From Deltaproteobacteria bacterium (GTDB lineage: Bacteria; Desulfobacterota; Desulfobulbia; Desulfobulbales; Desulfobulbaceae): DNA of 9,128 bases. The notes under the pieces are model-generated. The model had not been told where the DNA came from, did not search any database, and worked only from the letters and a program-made list of their open reading frames with translations. Of this stretch, positions 1 to 6,368 are shown piece by piece (positions within the stretch are counted from its first letter, which is position 1; each line of letters begins with the position of its first letter). The translations under genes were made by a program, and so were the position numbers. Location of the stretch: assembly GCA_013151365.1 (NCBI GenBank), contig JAADIK010000139.1, positions 1 through 9,128 of the forward strand, read 5' to 3'.

Positions 1-939
1 GTCATTATTCCTGCCTACAATCATGAGCGTTTTGTCGGGGCGGCGGTCGAAAGCGTGCTGGGGCAGAGCTATGACCGGCTGAAGCTCATTGTCATAGACG
101 ACGGTTCGACGGACCGCACGGGCGAGGTGGTGCAGGGCTACGACGACCCCCGGCTGACCTATGTGTATCAGGAAAATCAGGACGCCTACAATGCCCTGAA
201 TCGCGGCCTGGAGATGGCGGACGGGGATTTCATCGCCATTTTGAATTCGGATGATGTCTACTTCCCGGAGCGTCTCGAAAAACTCGTCGGCGTCCAGCAG
301 GAGACCGGGGCTCAATGCCTGTTTACCGACGTCGTGCCCATTGACGATGCGGGCGGGGAGTTGCTGGACCCGGACTTTGGCTGGAACCGGTGGCACCGCC
401 GGAACCGTGCTTTTTACCTGGCCGCCGGCGACCTCTACACGGCCTTTCTAAAGGGCAATTTCATGGTCACCACCTCCAATCTTTTCCTGACCGGGGAGGC
501 GGCCCGCAAGGTCGGTAAGTTTTGTCCTCTTCGCTATCTGCATGATTATGATTATATTTTCCGAGTCATGCTGGCCTGTCCGGGCAAGGTCCGGTATCTC
601 CATGAAGAGCAGCTCCTCTATTACCGGATCCATGGCGGCAATACGTTGAGCGAGGCCGCCATCCTGGGCCGGGAACAGGACCGCCTGGTGATCGGCAAGT
701 ATTTGCTGGCCGCCCTGCCTGAAGACCTGCGGCCCCTGGTGTCGGCCGGCAGTGACCGGCTGGTCGAACTTGAGCGGGAACTGACCGAGGTCCGGGCGAC
801 CCTCGGTCCGGCACCGGCCGAACCGGGAATCCGCCGGCAGGTCCGCGGGCTGCTTCGTTCCCTGGGCCGGAAGTTGTCGGCCCGGCCATGTCGATCTTCA
901 TCCCGACAACCTGGAGAACTGCGTGACAAGAACAAGTAG
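1..939 (+). CDS. Family 2 glycosyltransferase, 5'-truncated by the window edge
   Basis: Transfers a sugar from a nucleotide donor to a growing surface glycan at the cytoplasmic side of the membrane. The reading frame is open from base 1 and already reads VIIPAYN, the first beta strand of the GT-A fold, so the true start is a short way upstream; the in-frame GTG at 55 lies inside the fold and is not the start. Counting from base 1, the nucleotide-binding motif DDGSTD is at residues 33-38, the metal-binding LNSDD at 81-85, the acceptor/base region HDYDY at 181-185, and the usual closing YYRIHGGNT at 207-215. A short charged, coiled-coil-like stretch (about 252-268) follows. The last ~20 residues are rich in Ser and Arg and look unlike the rest. 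Donor and acceptor cannot be told from sequence. No hydrophobic segment is visible, so it is probably soluble or peripheral. The family call is secure. Confidence 0.93.
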   Translation, partial: VIIPAYNHERFVGAAVESVLGQSYDRLKLIVIDDGSTDRTGEVVQGYDDPRLTYVYQENQDAYNALNRGLEMADGDFIAILNSDDVYFPERLEKLVGVQQETGAQCLFTDVVPIDDAGGELLDPDFGWNRWHRRNRAFYLAAGDLYTAFLKGNFMVTTSNLFLTGEAARKVGKFCPLRYLHDYDYIFRVMLACPGKVRYLHEEQLLYYRIHGGNTLSEAAILGREQDRLVIGKYLLAALPEDLRPLVSAGSDRLVELERELTEVRATLGPAPAEPGIRRQVRGLLRSLGRKLSARPCRSSSRQPGELRDKNK

Positions 940-1063
940 CGGCCCGATGGGCCCGGGCCCGGCAATTCCGCGGCCGGCACTCACTACGGATTATTCAACT
1001 ACGCTCCTCCCCGTGTTTTCGCGCCTGGGGGCGGTTGCCGCCTGAGGGGGCTGCCGGAATTTT
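940..1063. other. Intergenic gap with GC-rich dyads and a Shine-Dalgarno-like run
   Basis: This 124-base gap holds a perfect 12-base palindrome, GGGCCCGGGCCC, at 949-960. It also holds a short hairpin GGCGG-TTG-CCGCC at 1030-1042. Neither is followed by a T run, so neither is a convincing intrinsic terminator. A purine run GAGGGGG at 1044-1050 lies about 13 bases before the next start codon, a longer spacing than usual. No promoter with acceptable -35 and -10 boxes is visible, so read-through from the upstream gene is likely. Confidence 0.5.
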
Positions 1064-3124
1064 ATGCCGTGGCACACCTGTTACAGTCTGGCTGCTCTTC
1101 TGCGGAGCGCGCGCGAGCTGAGCGCCTCCTGTGATACCGTCACCTTTGATATCTTCGATACCCTGCTCATCCGCCGGATTCATGATCCCGACCTGGTGAA
1201 GCCGGCCGTGGCGCGTTTTATTGCCGCCCGGGCCCGGAACCTGGGGCTGCGCTGGACCTGGCCGCGGGTGCAGACGCTACGGGACCGGTTCGAGAAAGAA
1301 CAGCGCCGGCAGACCGCCACCCGTTTCGACGACCATGAGGCCTGCTATCCCGACTACATGGCGCGGGTCTTGCGGGAGATCTTTGCCGACGGTGCCGACG
1401 AGCGCCTGCTGGCCGAAGTCACGGATTATGAGCTGGCCGTGGAAAACACCATGCTGGTGGCCCGGGACGAACTGGTGCAATGGCTGCGGGAGTTGCATGC
1501 CGGGGGCAAGCGGATTTTTCTGCTGTCCGATATTTACCTGCCCGCGTCTCATCTTGCCCGGCTCGTGGAACACGCCGGTTTCCTGGACTGTATCGAGGGG
1601 ATTGTCTCTTCCGCCGACAGCTTCCTGGCCAAGGCCTCCGGCAAGGCCTTTCCGCTGCTCAAGGAAAAGTACGGCCTGAGCTATGACAGTTGGCTTCATG
1701 TCGGCGATAATCCGGTTTCGGACGGGTTGCGGCCGGCCGGGCACGGCATCCAAGCCCTGGTGATCCGTGACGGCCTGGAAAAGTATCGCAAGGCCATTGT
1801 CAAGCGCTATGTGAACTATTCCGCCGGCCGGCCTTTCTGGAAGGGCCGGGCGGTCCAGCAGCTCATGCTGCCCCTGGAAGGGGAAAACCGGGACAGGTCG
1901 TTTCGTTACGGCTATGGCTATACCGTGCTTGCTCCCCTGATCTGCGCCTTTGTCCATGATGTCGCCAAACGCTGCCTGGAGAACGACATCCCCCGGATTT
2001 TCTTTTTTTCCCGGGAAGGCTGGCTCTTCCAGAGGGTCTGGGAAAAGATCACCCCGCACCTGTATCCGGCCGGGCGGCTGCCGGCAACCGGCTATCTGTA
2101 TGTGAGCCGCATGGCGCTGGCCGGGGCCTCCTGCGCCTACCAGGGTCTGACCCGGACCAGTGTCGATATCGTCTTCCTGCCCGCCGGCAACCGGGACTTC
2201 CGGGATGTCTGCCGTATTTTCAACCTGCAGGTTGAACCGCTGGTTCCCCACCTGGCCCGGTTCGGTCTCCGGGCCGACACCATCCTGAATCCGCGTTTTC
2301 CGGGTTTTGCCCCCGGTCATACCATGCGCTTGTACGATCTCCTCGATGATGAATCCTTTCAGGACGAGGTCCGGCGCCAGACCCGGCCCGCCAACGATGC
2401 CCTGCAGCGCTACCTTGAAGACAGCGGTTTTTTTGAACAGGAGCAGGTCGCCCTGGTTGATATCGGCTGGCTGGGAACGATTCAGCGGTTTTTATACGAT
2501 GCCGTCAAGCATCGCGGAGATGCGCCGCGTTTTGTCGGTCTTCTTCTCGGCGCCAGTCGCGGCATTCCCTATCCCACGACCCTGAACAACCGGCTGGAAG
2601 GGGTGATCTACGACCGGGACCGTTTCGACCTGGCCGCCAGTACGATCATGTATGCCCGTGATCTTTTTGAAGAGGCCTGCCGGGCTCCGCATCCCACCCT
2701 GAACGGCTACCGGCTGACCGCCGGCGGGGGATACGAGCTGGTGTTCAGGACGGCCGATGACGCCATGGCCCGGCAGGAGCAGGAACAGAACAGCTATTTT
2801 GCGCCGCTGCAGAACGGCATCGTTGACGCTGCGGACCGTTATGGCGCGGCCATGGCCCTGCTCGGCTATTCGCCGGAGGAGATCAAACCCTGGCTGCGTT
2901 ACCTGTTGGCCAGCCGGCTGGCCTTCCCCCGGGCGGCGGAGGTGGGAGAAATCCGCCAGCGTCATCACCTGGATGATTTTCATGGCACTCATGTCTCCAC
3001 GGCCCGGAAAAAGAGAGGGGAAAAGGGGCTCTGGGACATGCCGCCTTGGGTCCTGCGCTACCGGCCCCTGATCCGCCTGAAATATTTCTTATTCCATATC
3101 AAACAGTGTCTCCGGGGGGCCTGA
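1064..3124 (+). CDS. HAD-like domain protein with large C-terminal polysaccharide-locus domain (COG5610-like)
   Basis: A 686-residue, probably cytoplasmic protein. The start is well fixed: an in-frame TGA at 1043-1045 precedes the first ATG. Residues ~25-240 are a HAD Rossmann fold: motif I FDIFDTLL with likely nucleophile Asp29, motif II LLSD with Ser155, Lys190 or Lys194 in LAKASGKAF, and motif III GDNPVSD at 214-220. The position two after the nucleophile, usually the acid/base Asp, is Phe31, so ordinary phosphatase chemistry is uncertain. Residues ~280-686 form a second domain with FFSREGWL (314-321), YVSRMAL (346-352) and LVDIGWLGTIQ (464-474), landmarks of a domain often fused to this HAD type in surface-polysaccharide clusters. 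No signal peptide or membrane helix is evident. It sits between a glycosyltransferase and membrane glycan genes, so a role in glycan or lipid-carrier metabolism is likely. The exact reaction of the family is not known to me. Confidence 0.88.
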   Translation: MPWHTCYSLAALLRSARELSASCDTVTFDIFDTLLIRRIHDPDLVKPAVARFIAARARNLGLRWTWPRVQTLRDRFEKEQRRQTATRFDDHEACYPDYMARVLREIFADGADERLLAEVTDYELAVENTMLVARDELVQWLRELHAGGKRIFLLSDIYLPASHLARLVEHAGFLDCIEGIVSSADSFLAKASGKAFPLLKEKYGLSYDSWLHVGDNPVSDGLRPAGHGIQALVIRDGLEKYRKAIVKRYVNYSAGRPFWKGRAVQQLMLPLEGENRDRSFRYGYGYTVLAPLICAFVHDVAKRCLENDIPRIFFFSREGWLFQRVWEKITPHLYPAGRLPATGYLYVSRMALAGASCAYQGLTRTSVDIVFLPAGNRDFRDVCRIFNLQVEPLVPHLARFGLRADTILNPRFPGFAPGHTMRLYDLLDDESFQDEVRRQTRPANDALQRYLEDSGFFEQEQVALVDIGWLGTIQRFLYDAVKHRGDAPRFVGLLLGASRGIPYPTTLNNRLEGVIYDRDRFDLAASTIMYARDLFEEACRAPHPTLNGYRLTAGGGYELVFRTADDAMARQEQEQNSYFAPLQNGIVDAADRYGAAMALLGYSPEEIKPWLRYLLASRLAFPRAAEVGEIRQRHHLDDFHGTHVSTARKKRGEKGLWDMPPWVLRYRPLIRLKYFLFHIKQCLRGA

Positions 3125-3127
3125 GAG

Positions 3128-3382
3128 ATGAGGAAGAGACCGATTACCAGCAAACAGTTTGACCTGCCCGGCCGGGAAATCGGCCGGGTTGTCAGGATGT
3201 CGATTCTGAACCGGGTGATTCCCCTGGGCGACCTGCAGGGCGGGCCGGGGTGGCACTGTCTGCTGGTCCTCGGCGTTCTGCATGGCGTCGGCCGGCCGTT
3301 TTTCCGCCTCCTGGTCCGGTACGAAAACCAACTGACCTCCATCTACCGGCGATTACGGCGGCGCGGCACGACGGACCTGTGA
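3128..3382 (+). CDS. Small basic protein of unknown function, coupled to the HAD gene
   Basis: An 84-residue frame starting three bases after the HAD stop codon. A G-run at 3114-3119 in the end of that gene is placed about 8 bases before the ATG, which suits translational coupling. Codons favour G or C in third position (CTG, GGC, CGG, ATC), like the flanking genes, which supports real coding. The product is rich in Arg, with a hydrophobic, partly amphipathic middle (about residues 42-63, GWHCLLVLGVLHGVG and on) and a basic end (YRRLRRRG, 73-80). It could be a small membrane-associated partner of a neighbouring protein. I recognise no family. Against it: short length, a strong GC hairpin near its start, and no motif. 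Confidence 0.5.
   Translation: MRKRPITSKQFDLPGREIGRVVRMSILNRVIPLGDLQGGPGWHCLLVLGVLHGVGRPFFRLLVRYENQLTSIYRRLRRRGTTDL
3167..3188 (+). repeat. Perfect 8-bp all-GC inverted repeat inside the small gene
   Basis: CCCGGCCG (3167-3174) and CGGCCGGG (3181-3188) are exact reverse complements around a 6-base loop, GGAAAT. The hairpin begins about 43 bases after the HAD stop codon. Only two T bases follow, so it is not a standard intrinsic terminator. It could pause ribosomes or protect the 3' end of the upstream message, or may simply reflect the GGCCGG-rich base use of this genome. Confidence 0.55.
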
Positions 3383-3412
3383 GCGGGACAGCGGCAGAGG
3401 GACCCGGAGTTC

Positions 3413-3441
3413 TGGACGACGGCCGGTATCGGTGTTATAGT
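3413..3441 (+). promoter_or_regulatory. Candidate sigma70 promoter with extended -10
   Basis: A -35-like TGGACG (3413-3418, 4 of 6 to TTGACA) and a -10-like TATAGT (3436-3441, 5 of 6 to TATAAT) are separated by the preferred 17 bases. A TG at 3433-3434 gives the extended -10 form TGnTATAGT. Transcription would begin near 3448, leaving a leader of about 30 bases before the ATG at 3479. This is the best promoter match I found in the gaps of the window. It would let the DUF2142-like gene and those after it be expressed separately from the glycosyltransferase/HAD block. No operator is visible. Confidence 0.42.
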
Positions 3442-3478
3442 AACTCGCGGTTGGCAATCGACTAAAATAACAGGGAAT

Positions 3479-5389
3479 ATGGCGAAGGGAAAAGAAAATC
3501 TGCATATCGGCAACCGCTGGCCGCTGTCCGGCTTTACCGGCAGGCAGCATATCGCTATCCTCATCCTGGGTATCATCCTGTCGTTATGCTACCATCACCT
3601 GGTCGTCAAAAGGGCGGTCGTTGATCTCCGTCTCGACACCGATACCCGTACCGTCTTCAAGGTGTACTGGGCCGCGGCCGGTCAGCTGTACAGCGAGAAG
3701 CGGATGACCAGGGTCGTCATCTCCCCCGGTCGCTCCGACTATTCCTTCCGTATCTGCAACCTGGCGGCAATAAAAAAGATCCGTATCGACGTTGCCGAAA
3801 AACCGGCCAGGGTCGGCCTGCATGAAATACGCATTTCCCAGGAAGGACTGCCGGAGTTGCATTTCGCTTCGCCGGCCGCTTTTAAAAAATTGATTCCACT
3901 TACCGGAATTGCCAGTATTACCTTTGACCGGTCCGGAACAATGCAGGTGGTTGCCGACAACGGCGACCCGCAGATGGAGTTTCTCCTGCCGCCCATGGTG
4001 TATCGTCCCGATTACCTGGCCGAGGGGATGCGGGTGCTCTGTATCTTTGGACTGCTTTATCTGCTGGCCATGGCGAGCCGGCCGCTCTGGGACGATTATA
4101 ACTACCTGTCGTTTCTGGTGATTTTCGTCCTGGCCCTGGTTGTCGTGATGGCCTCTGTTTCAAAATACAACAAGCATCCGGATGAGTTTGTTCATGTTTA
4201 TGCCGCCGAGTATTACCAGAATCACCTGCTGCCGCCGGAGATCGGTTCTCCGGAAATACGGCACACCTACAGTCCCTACGGGGTTTCGCGGTTGTTCTCG
4301 GGTGAGATTGTCTATCTGCTGGCCGGCAAATTCATGGAGTTGTTCGCCCCGTTCCACCTGCCGTCGTACCTGATTCTCAGGTTCTTCAATGTTACTCTTT
4401 TCGCCGTCTTGTGTTTTCTGGCTATCGGCAGCAGCCCTTTCCGGATAGCCATGCTGCCCGTCTTGATCTCGCCGCAGATATGGTATGTGTTCAGTTATTT
4501 CAATTCCGATGCCTTTGCGCTGTTTGTCTGCATGATCGTTGTTTATGTCCTGGTCAGGGAAAAATCTTTTTTCTGGCAGGCGATGGCCGAGGTCCCGTTG
4601 AGGAAAATTTGGTTCAAGCTGCTCCTCTCCGGCCTGCTCTTTTCGCTTCTTTTATTCTCCAAGTTGAACTTCTACTTTTTCATCATTTTTCTCTTTCTTT
4701 ATCTGGCCTGGTTATTCTGGCGCCGGGAATTGCGGCTCAATAAAAAAACACTCTGCCGCCTGGGCATGATCGGGGCGATCGCCCTGGTTGCCTTTTCCCT
4801 GGTCAGGGGGACGGACTACGCGGTTAACGGTCTGGACCGGTCGGCCAAATTACTGGCCTGTCGCGAACGACTGGCCGAGAAACCCTACAAGCCGGGCACG
4901 CCTCTGGACCAGAAAAACGTTTTTCTGCAGATGAAGGACCGGGGCGTCACCCTGAAGGCGTTGTTGCAGCTCGATCGCTGGGGTGAAAAGTCGTTTCGAA
5001 CCTCGTTCGGCGTGTACGGTTATACCTCGGTGTCGGCCTCTTTCGCCTTTTACAACCAGGTTCGTTATGTCGGCCTGGCCCTGCTTGGCGTATTCCTGTT
5101 GTCCATTGCCCTGCGGGGAGGGTGGTCCGGCAATGTCCTGCTGTCGGCCACCATGTTGAGCGCCGTGGCCCTTATTGTTGTTGCCTGTTATCATTCCTGG
5201 ACCGTGGATTTTCAGGCCCAGGGCCGGTATTTTCTGCCGATCATCCCCATGCTGGCCCTGCTGATCCACCATGAGGAACGTCATCTGTTCCGGCCCCTGT
5301 TTCAGTGGCTTGTTCTGGCCATGTATTTTTTAGGGACCTATAGTTTTATATTTGTTGGTTTGCACGATATTGCCAAATATGGTAGTTGA
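3479..5389 (+). CDS. DUF2142-like GT-C family membrane protein, probable glycosyltransferase
   Basis: A 636-residue multi-pass inner-membrane protein. A first helix at ~24-40 is followed by a probable periplasmic beta domain (~45-170) resembling the sandwich module in other surface-glycan membrane enzymes (GQLYSEKR, later KKIRIDV at 99-105). Helices resume at ~184-200, 208-227 and 296-317, with several more to ~620. Marks of the family are HPDEFVHVYAAEYY (233-246), whose acidic loop after an early helix is the GT-C catalytic pattern, FNSDAFALF at 341-349, SKLNFYFFI at 394-402, and QGRYFLPIIP at 581-590. GT-C enzymes use polyprenyl-phosphate sugars on the periplasmic face, so glycan side-chain or glycolipid modification is likely; activity is inferred. 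The ATG has only a poorly spaced AGGGA just upstream (3472-3476), but no better start is visible. It is probably driven by the promoter candidate at 3413-3441. Confidence 0.82.
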   Translation: MAKGKENLHIGNRWPLSGFTGRQHIAILILGIILSLCYHHLVVKRAVVDLRLDTDTRTVFKVYWAAAGQLYSEKRMTRVVISPGRSDYSFRICNLAAIKKIRIDVAEKPARVGLHEIRISQEGLPELHFASPAAFKKLIPLTGIASITFDRSGTMQVVADNGDPQMEFLLPPMVYRPDYLAEGMRVLCIFGLLYLLAMASRPLWDDYNYLSFLVIFVLALVVVMASVSKYNKHPDEFVHVYAAEYYQNHLLPPEIGSPEIRHTYSPYGVSRLFSGEIVYLLAGKFMELFAPFHLPSYLILRFFNVTLFAVLCFLAIGSSPFRIAMLPVLISPQIWYVFSYFNSDAFALFVCMIVVYVLVREKSFFWQAMAEVPLRKIWFKLLLSGLLFSLLLFSKLNFYFFIIFLFLYLAWLFWRRELRLNKKTLCRLGMIGAIALVAFSLVRGTDYAVNGLDRSAKLLACRERLAEKPYKPGTPLDQKNVFLQMKDRGVTLKALLQLDRWGEKSFRTSFGVYGYTSVSASFAFYNQVRYVGLALLGVFLLSIALRGGWSGNVLLSATMLSAVALIVVACYHSWTVDFQAQGRYFLPIIPMLALLIHHEERHLFRPLFQWLVLAMYFLGTYSFIFVGLHDIAKYGS

Positions 5390-5485
5390 TATCTGCTTAA
5401 CAGTGCCGAACTCCTACAGTGTGGTGAAGTAACCGGGTTTAATTGCCCCCGTTGAACTATTACGACTTCTTCAGTCCTGTTTTTT
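5390..5485. other. Intergenic gap without a clear terminator or promoter
   Basis: An imperfect hairpin can be drawn from AACCGGG at 5431-5437 and CCCGTT at 5448-5453, with one bulged base and a ten-base loop, but no T run follows. A CAGTG word occurs at 5401-5405 and again at 5417-5421. No convincing -35/-10 pair was found, so this gap is most likely transcribed through. Confidence 0.3.
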
Positions 5486-5491
5486 GAGGAG
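5486..5491 (+). promoter_or_regulatory. Shine-Dalgarno site GAGGAG
   Basis: GAGGAG ends two bases before the ATG at 5494 and five before a second in-frame ATG at 5497. The spacing is better for the second ATG, so translation may begin at either; the two products differ by one methionine. This is the clearest ribosome binding site in the window. Confidence 0.7.
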
Positions 5492-5493
5492 AA

Positions 5494-6264
5494 ATGATGA
5501 TCAGACAAGTTACCGGGATGGTGGCGTCCCTGTGGATGCTCATGTGTTGTTTCGTGCCGACGGCCGGTGCAGGAGGGACAACGGCCCGGGCCGTGACTCC
5601 CTCTTTTGTTGAAGCCGTCTGGTCACAGACGGATGCCTTGGGTCATGCGGCGATTTATTATGCCGGCCGCAAACAGGATGCCCCCTGGAGTGAGCCGGTC
5701 AAGATAACGAATGATCAGTTCGACAACCTGCACCCGGTGCTTGCCGACGGCCCGGACGGACGTAAATGGGTCGTCTGGTCGGCGGTCAACCAGCCTGATT
5801 TCTTTATTCATTACTCGATACTGGCCGACGGAGTGTGGTCCGCTCCCCGCGCCATCCCCTCCGATCTGTCAAGTAATACCGCCCCCTTTGTCGCCGTGGA
5901 TGGCTCAAATGTGATCTGGGTCGTCTGGTCGGGGAACGACGGGGTAAGTAATGATGAAATCTATTTCAGCCGCTGCCGGGCCGGCAAATGGGATGGTCCT
6001 GTCCGCCTCAACCCCAAAAACGAGGTGCCGGATATTTTGCCGCAGATCACCATTGCCTATGGAAAACCGCCGGTCGTTACCTGGCTGGGATTCAGGAACG
6101 GCGACTATCACCGGTTGCAGAGCAGCTACCGGGGCGGGGCATGGAGCAAGCCGGTCGAGATCTCCGATGCCGCGGAGGCGACAATCGAGCAGGCGGCCCG
6201 GGAGATTGTCTTGCCGGCAGTTGTCAAACATCCGGAAAGGGCCTTTATCCACGTTATATATTAA
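5494..6264 (+). CDS. Secreted protein with four ~50-residue beta-propeller-like repeats
   Basis: A 256-residue exported protein. Residues 1-26 are a signal peptide with a hydrophobic core and a likely cut after AGA (24-26); LMCC is not a proper lipobox. The rest is four tandem repeats. Each carries a W-x-x-P element: WSEPVKI (65-71), WSAPRAI (115-121), WDGPVRL (166-172) and WSKPVEI (217-223), spaced 50, 51 and 51 residues. Each is followed by a VVW-like strand ending near 43, 96, 146, 197 and 256. The pattern resembles blades of sialidase/BNR-type propellers, but the usual Asp-box and catalytic residues are not seen, so a binding role, perhaps for glycan, is more likely than catalysis. Four blades is few; most such propellers have five to eight. 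The protein stops exactly on the final strand (FIHVIY), so it is a neat four-repeat unit or a 3'-shortened gene. Function is inferred only. Confidence 0.8.
   Translation: MMIRQVTGMVASLWMLMCCFVPTAGAGGTTARAVTPSFVEAVWSQTDALGHAAIYYAGRKQDAPWSEPVKITNDQFDNLHPVLADGPDGRKWVVWSAVNQPDFFIHYSILADGVWSAPRAIPSDLSSNTAPFVAVDGSNVIWVVWSGNDGVSNDEIYFSRCRAGKWDGPVRLNPKNEVPDILPQITIAYGKPPVVTWLGFRNGDYHRLQSSYRGGAWSKPVEISDAAEATIEQAAREIVLPAVVKHPERAFIHVIY
5767..5782 (+). repeat. 16-base direct repeat, copy 1, between adjacent propeller blades
   Basis: TGGGTCGTCTGGTCGG here is repeated exactly at 5917-5932. The offset is 150 bases, exactly 50 codons, and both copies encode W-V-V-W-S at the end of a blade. Identical synonymous choices suggest that neighbouring blades arose by duplication or have exchanged sequence. 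Confidence 0.85.
5917..5932 (+). repeat. 16-base direct repeat, copy 2, between adjacent propeller blades
   Basis: Exact copy of the word at 5767-5782, encoding the W-V-V-W-S strand of the next blade. Confidence 0.85.
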
Positions 6265-6368
6265 TACCTGGTAACGATTCCGGTCACAGCTGTCAGCTTT
6301 GATTTTCTACCGAACAGCTACAATCCCTGACCATGCTGCCGGGTGCCTCCTCAATGGGAACGACAATC
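6265..6368. other. Intergenic gap with a short dyad and a lone -10-like box
   Basis: The gap contains the dyad AGCTG-T-CAGCT at 6288-6298, which could be an operator-like site but is too tight to form a hairpin. TACAAT at 6319-6324 matches five of six bases of a -10 box, but nothing like a -35 box lies 16-18 bases upstream. An ATG at 6333 is in frame with the next gene but has no ribosome binding site before it. Confidence 0.3.

Noticed and set aside
566..980. Overlapping minus-strand frames across the end of the glycosyltransferase
   Set aside because: Products are Arg/Pro/Gly/Ser-rich shadows of the glycosyltransferase codons, with no motif and no promoter.
2001..2009. T7 run in the HAD gene, considered as a slippage site or terminator
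   Set aside because: It encodes F-F-F in the conserved FFFSREGW element and the frame is intact on both sides. No hairpin precedes it on the + strand.
1277..2320. Long open frame on the minus strand across the HAD gene
   Set aside because: It is antisense to a gene with clear HAD motifs, its product is Gly/Pro/Gln-rich without any motif, and long antisense frames are expected in GC-rich coding DNA.
5431..5453. Imperfect hairpin as a terminator, and a sigma54 site around TTGCC at 5443
   Set aside because: The hairpin has a bulge, a large loop and no T run. The sigma54 spacing would need GG at 5433-5434, where the bases are CC.
6319..6324. TACAAT as a promoter for the SGNH gene
   Set aside because: A good -10 match stands alone: no -35-like hexamer lies at 16-18 bases, and there is no extended TG.
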